Assembly (NCBI GenBank): GCA_018882625.1
Contig: VERO01000020.1
Location: 1 to 16,560 of the forward strand
DNA length: 16,560 nt
Source of the DNA: Phycisphaerales bacterium
GTDB taxonomy: Bacteria; Planctomycetota; Phycisphaerae; Phycisphaerales; SM1A02
Direction: 5' to 3'
The notes beneath the pieces are model-generated. The model ran no database searches, was not told the origin of the DNA, and saw only the letters and a program-made list of their open reading frames with translations. Shown here piece after piece: positions 14,370-16,560 of the stretch (the stretch's first letter is position 1; every line of letters starts with the position of its first letter). Both the position numbers and the translations under genes were made by a program.

Positions 14370-14788
14370 CCGCGCCGCATCGTGCGCGTTACCCCCCGAA
14401 GCGGACCACCCACTTCATGACCCCTCCGTCCAAGCCCGCACTCGACCCATGTCGGTGGGCGGATGACAAGCGCACCATGCCCGTGATCTGGAAGCCGTCA
14501 ACTTCAATGCCGCAATCTTCGTGTGCATGGATTCCCTTGGAGCGTGTCTAGCCCGGTAATCGGCGTGCATGGACATGTCTCGTACCCCGATAACGACGGG
14601 GTCTGCGTTGGCGGTGTTGAAGCAAGGCGTTGCTGCTGTCCCCGAAGATCAAGAAATCGCTCAGCAGTGGGGTAGATGTGCGCTCCGTCTCGCGCGGCTC
14701 CTGGGATCCAATCGGTGCTGCCAGCATGCCATACCCTCCGGTGCCGGGCGTTAAGGCAGGGCTATGAGGCCTAGTTTGGAGTCGGACC
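14370..14788. other. 419-base stretch with no gene
   Basis: I see no convincing coding frame: the short open frames have poor codon character and no ribosome sites. It must hold the promoter of the secreted-protein gene (minus) and that of the nuclease-helicase gene (plus). One short inverted repeat, ACCCCG-ataacga-CGGGGT (14584-14602), is the only structure noticed. The sequence has no visible similarity to the 57 bases before the left repeat copy (2104-2160), so the two copies of the gene start have unrelated upstream DNA. Confidence 0.5.
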
Positions 14789-14842
14789 CCCATGCTGATG
14801 GACCTCGAGACATTCGGGCGGCGGGTCAGCTTCGACCGCGAG
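14789..14842 (+). repeat. Right copy of the 54-bp direct repeat
   Basis: Matches 2161-2214 with one difference (A at 14808 for G at 2180, Glu versus Gly at codon 6). It covers the start codon and first 17 codons of the intact nuclease-helicase gene. This copy lies in a full-length reading frame, the left copy in a broken one, so this end is the ancestral gene body. Confidence 0.9.
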
Positions 14843-16560
14843 GCGCTCATCAACGAGCTCGCGGCCAAGACGCATCGTCGCACGCCGGCTGAGATCGCGT
14901 CGTGGCGCAGCTCGCTGCCCACGCTGTGGGAGGCGCTCAAGCACGAGTCGCTGCGCAAGTTCCATGTGCACCTGCGCCAGAAGGGCGACATCGTCGTCGA
15001 GTACCGCCTCCCTGCGCTGAGCTTCTGGGCCGATGCGGTGCTGCTCGGGCGCGGGCCATCCGGCCCCGCAGCCGTCGTCATCGAGCTCAAGGACTGGAAG
15101 ACGGCGGGGGACCGCCCCGGCCCGCGGCCGGCGCTCATCGAGCGGCGCATCGGCGACAAGAGCCATCCCTCGGACCAGGTGAAGGGCTACGTCGAGTTCT
15201 GCCGCCGCTTCCACAGCGCGGTGCAGGAGTGCCGCGCCGACGTGTCGGGCTGCGTCTACTTCACGCTCTCAAGCGACGTGTCCGCATACCGCGAAGGACC
15301 GCACGAGGCGCTCGTCCGGCAGTACCCGGTCTTCGGCCAGAACGAGACCGACGTGCTCGAGGAGCTCCCGCGCTTCCTGCGCGAGCGGCTCGTAGAGCCC
15401 GACGACGACTTCGCGCACAAGTTCGACACAGGCACCTACAAGCAGGACCGCACGCTCGTGCGCCAGGTGGCCGAGGCGATCCGCCGCCCCACCGAGAGCC
15501 CGTTTGTCCTTATCGACACGCAGCGCGAGGGATGCGAGCTGTGCATGGCGCGCATCGATGCGCACCTCAAGCCTGCTAAGCGGACGGCGCGCACCTCGAC
15601 CGGCAAGAGCGTGATCGTGATCGAGGGCCCGCCAGGCTCCGGCAAGTCGATCATCGCGGCGCACCTCTGGGCCACGCTCGGCGTCGACGAGCGCATCGCC
15701 GGCAACATCGTGCTCACCACCACGTCGACTGCGCAGCGCGACAACTGGCAGAGCCTCTTCGGCCGCGTGCACGGCAACCGCGCGGCCCGTGCCATGGTGA
15801 TCGGCGCCAACAGCTACAACCCCGGGCTCAACCAGCCGTGGCTCAAGCGGATGCGCGAGAGCGGGCAGAGCGTGACTGTCGAGTCCTGGCGCGACAACCT
15901 CGCGCTGTTCGGCAAGACCGGCGGCACCGTCCGATGCGAGGACGATGCCTTCGCCATCTCGATCGTCGACGAGGCGCATGCGCTGATCGACCCCACCGCA
16001 CCAGGCCGGCGCGGTATGTCGGCATCGGGGTGGATGCTGCATGCAGGTCCGCAGGCCTGGCATGTGATCCGAGGGTCCAAGGTGTCGGTGTTCCTGCTCG
16101 ACCCTGCGCAGAGCTACCGCGACAACGAGACCACCTCAATCGAGTCGCTCAAGGGCTACGCGCAGGAGTTCGGCGCCGACTTCTGTCACATCAGCCTTGC
16201 CGGATCGCAGTTCCGCTGCAGTGGATCTGTGGAGTACATGGACTGGATCGATGGTGTGCTCGAAACTGGTGATGCGCCAGCGCAGGCACGCGCGCCGAAG
16301 CCGCCCACGCACTGGCGAAGCCGGCATGGCGGGCCCTTCGAGTTCGAGATCCACGACGATCCTCAAGCGCTCGAGGATGCGCTGCGCGATAAGGTGAGGG
16401 CTGGCGCGTCGGCGCGGCTCGTCGCGTCGTATGCGCGTCGATGGGCGACCAAGCGGCTCGCGCATCCGCACTCCGTGGCGCCCGAGCAGCAAGACTTCCA
16501 CATCCGCTACCGGCGTGCAGGCAGCGAGCGCACCTGGTCACGCATCTGGAACTACACGCC
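14792..16560 (+). CDS. PD-(D/E)xK nuclease + DUF2075 helicase protein, 3' end beyond the window
   Basis: At least 589 codons, open at the window edge. Residues 40-130 form a PD-(D/E)xK-type nuclease fold: E70, D81 (FWADAVLLG), then E98-x-K100 (AAVVIELKDWK). The helicase part is of the DUF2075 (Schlafen group 3-like) family. It has Walker A GPPGSGKS at 279-286, Walker B/DEAH VDEAH at 392-396, the FLLDPAQSYRDNE segment and the family hallmark AGSQFRCSGSVEYMDWIDGV. Proteins joining these parts act on nucleic acids, and several are phage-defence nuclease-helicases. GGAG at 14778-14781 lies about ten bases before the ATG at 14792; ATG 14798 is in frame. All visible catalytic residues are intact. 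Codons 1-17 are repeated at 2164. Activity and target are inferred. Confidence 0.88.
   Translation, partial: MLMDLETFGRRVSFDREALINELAAKTHRRTPAEIASWRSSLPTLWEALKHESLRKFHVHLRQKGDIVVEYRLPALSFWADAVLLGRGPSGPAAVVIELKDWKTAGDRPGPRPALIERRIGDKSHPSDQVKGYVEFCRRFHSAVQECRADVSGCVYFTLSSDVSAYREGPHEALVRQYPVFGQNETDVLEELPRFLRERLVEPDDDFAHKFDTGTYKQDRTLVRQVAEAIRRPTESPFVLIDTQREGCELCMARIDAHLKPAKRTARTSTGKSVIVIEGPPGSGKSIIAAHLWATLGVDERIAGNIVLTTTSTAQRDNWQSLFGRVHGNRAARAMVIGANSYNPGLNQPWLKRMRESGQSVTVESWRDNLALFGKTGGTVRCEDDAFAISIVDEAHALIDPTAPGRRGMSASGWMLHAGPQAWHVIRGSKVSVFLLDPAQSYRDNETTSIESLKGYAQEFGADFCHISLAGSQFRCSGSVEYMDWIDGVLETGDAPAQARAPKPPTHWRSRHGGPFEFEIHDDPQALEDALRDKVRAGASARLVASYARRWATKRLAHPHSVAPEQQDFHIRYRRAGSERTWSRIWNYT

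Noticed and set aside
14902..15579. Plus-strand open frame of 225 codons in another frame of the nuclease-helicase gene
   Set aside because: Ala/Arg/Pro-rich shadow frame; the family motifs are in the main frame, which stays open to the window end.
15269..16063. Minus-strand open frame of 264 codons under the nuclease-helicase gene
   Set aside because: Shadow of a gene with intact Walker motifs on the other strand.
1..16560. tRNA genes, rRNA, insertion-sequence transposases or integrases
   Set aside because: None recognised on either strand. Their absence matters for the repeat-bracketed cargo, as no recombinase is encoded within it.

Overview
GC-rich bacterial DNA, most likely from a planctomycete of the Phycisphaerae type. 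The main taxonomic clue is a secreted protein near 14 kb that has a signal peptide and ends in a PEP-CTERM-like tail (Pro-Ala-Pro-Gly, a short hydrophobic stretch, then an Arg cluster), a pattern common there. The high GC third positions and the accessory gene content fit, but there is no rRNA, tRNA or housekeeping gene to settle the taxonomy. The whole window reads as an accessory or defence-type island.

Layout. (a) 89-2103, plus strand: a DUF6790 membrane domain fused to a MazG-like nucleotide pyrophosphohydrolase, then a two-gene XRE-HTH + Fic module of the 'mobile mystery protein' type. (b) 2161-2256: a broken copy of the 5' end of the large gene found at 14.8 kb. (c) 2198-2671, minus: an orphan HI1420-family antitoxin with its own promoter/operator. 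(d) 2879-3088, plus: a small coiled-coil protein. (e) 3209-8857, plus: a tight six-gene operon coding for a membrane-anchored FtsK/SpoIIIE-type ATPase of about 1,290 residues, three WXG100-like proteins, an Ala-rich coiled-coil protein and a fourth W-x-D protein. (f) 9001-10899, minus: an AlbA_2/AAA_4 (Schlafen-like) regulator gene broken by one in-frame stop codon and carrying a 33-bp tandem repeat. (g) 11110-11895, minus: a two-TM protein with a TPR-like C-terminus. (h) 11993-13626, plus: a small Cys-containing protein and a WYL-domain regulator preceded by a run of 15 G. (i) 13731-14369, minus: the PEP-CTERM-like secreted protein. (j) 14792 to the window end, plus: the first ~590 codons of a PD-(D/E)xK nuclease + DUF2075 helicase gene.

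Two points stand out. First, the 54 bases around the start of the nuclease-helicase gene (14789-14842) recur with a single mismatch at 2161-2214, so about 12.6 kb of cargo lies between direct repeats. The simplest reading is that the FtsK/W-x-D operon and its neighbours entered, or were rearranged into, the 5' end of a nuclease-helicase gene that once sat next to the Fic module. I see no recombinase in the window. Second, the FtsK/W-x-D operon looks like a stripped-down, type VII-secretion-like system. It has the ATPase and WXG100-type partners but none of the other known type VII membrane components. Its function cannot be told from the sequence.
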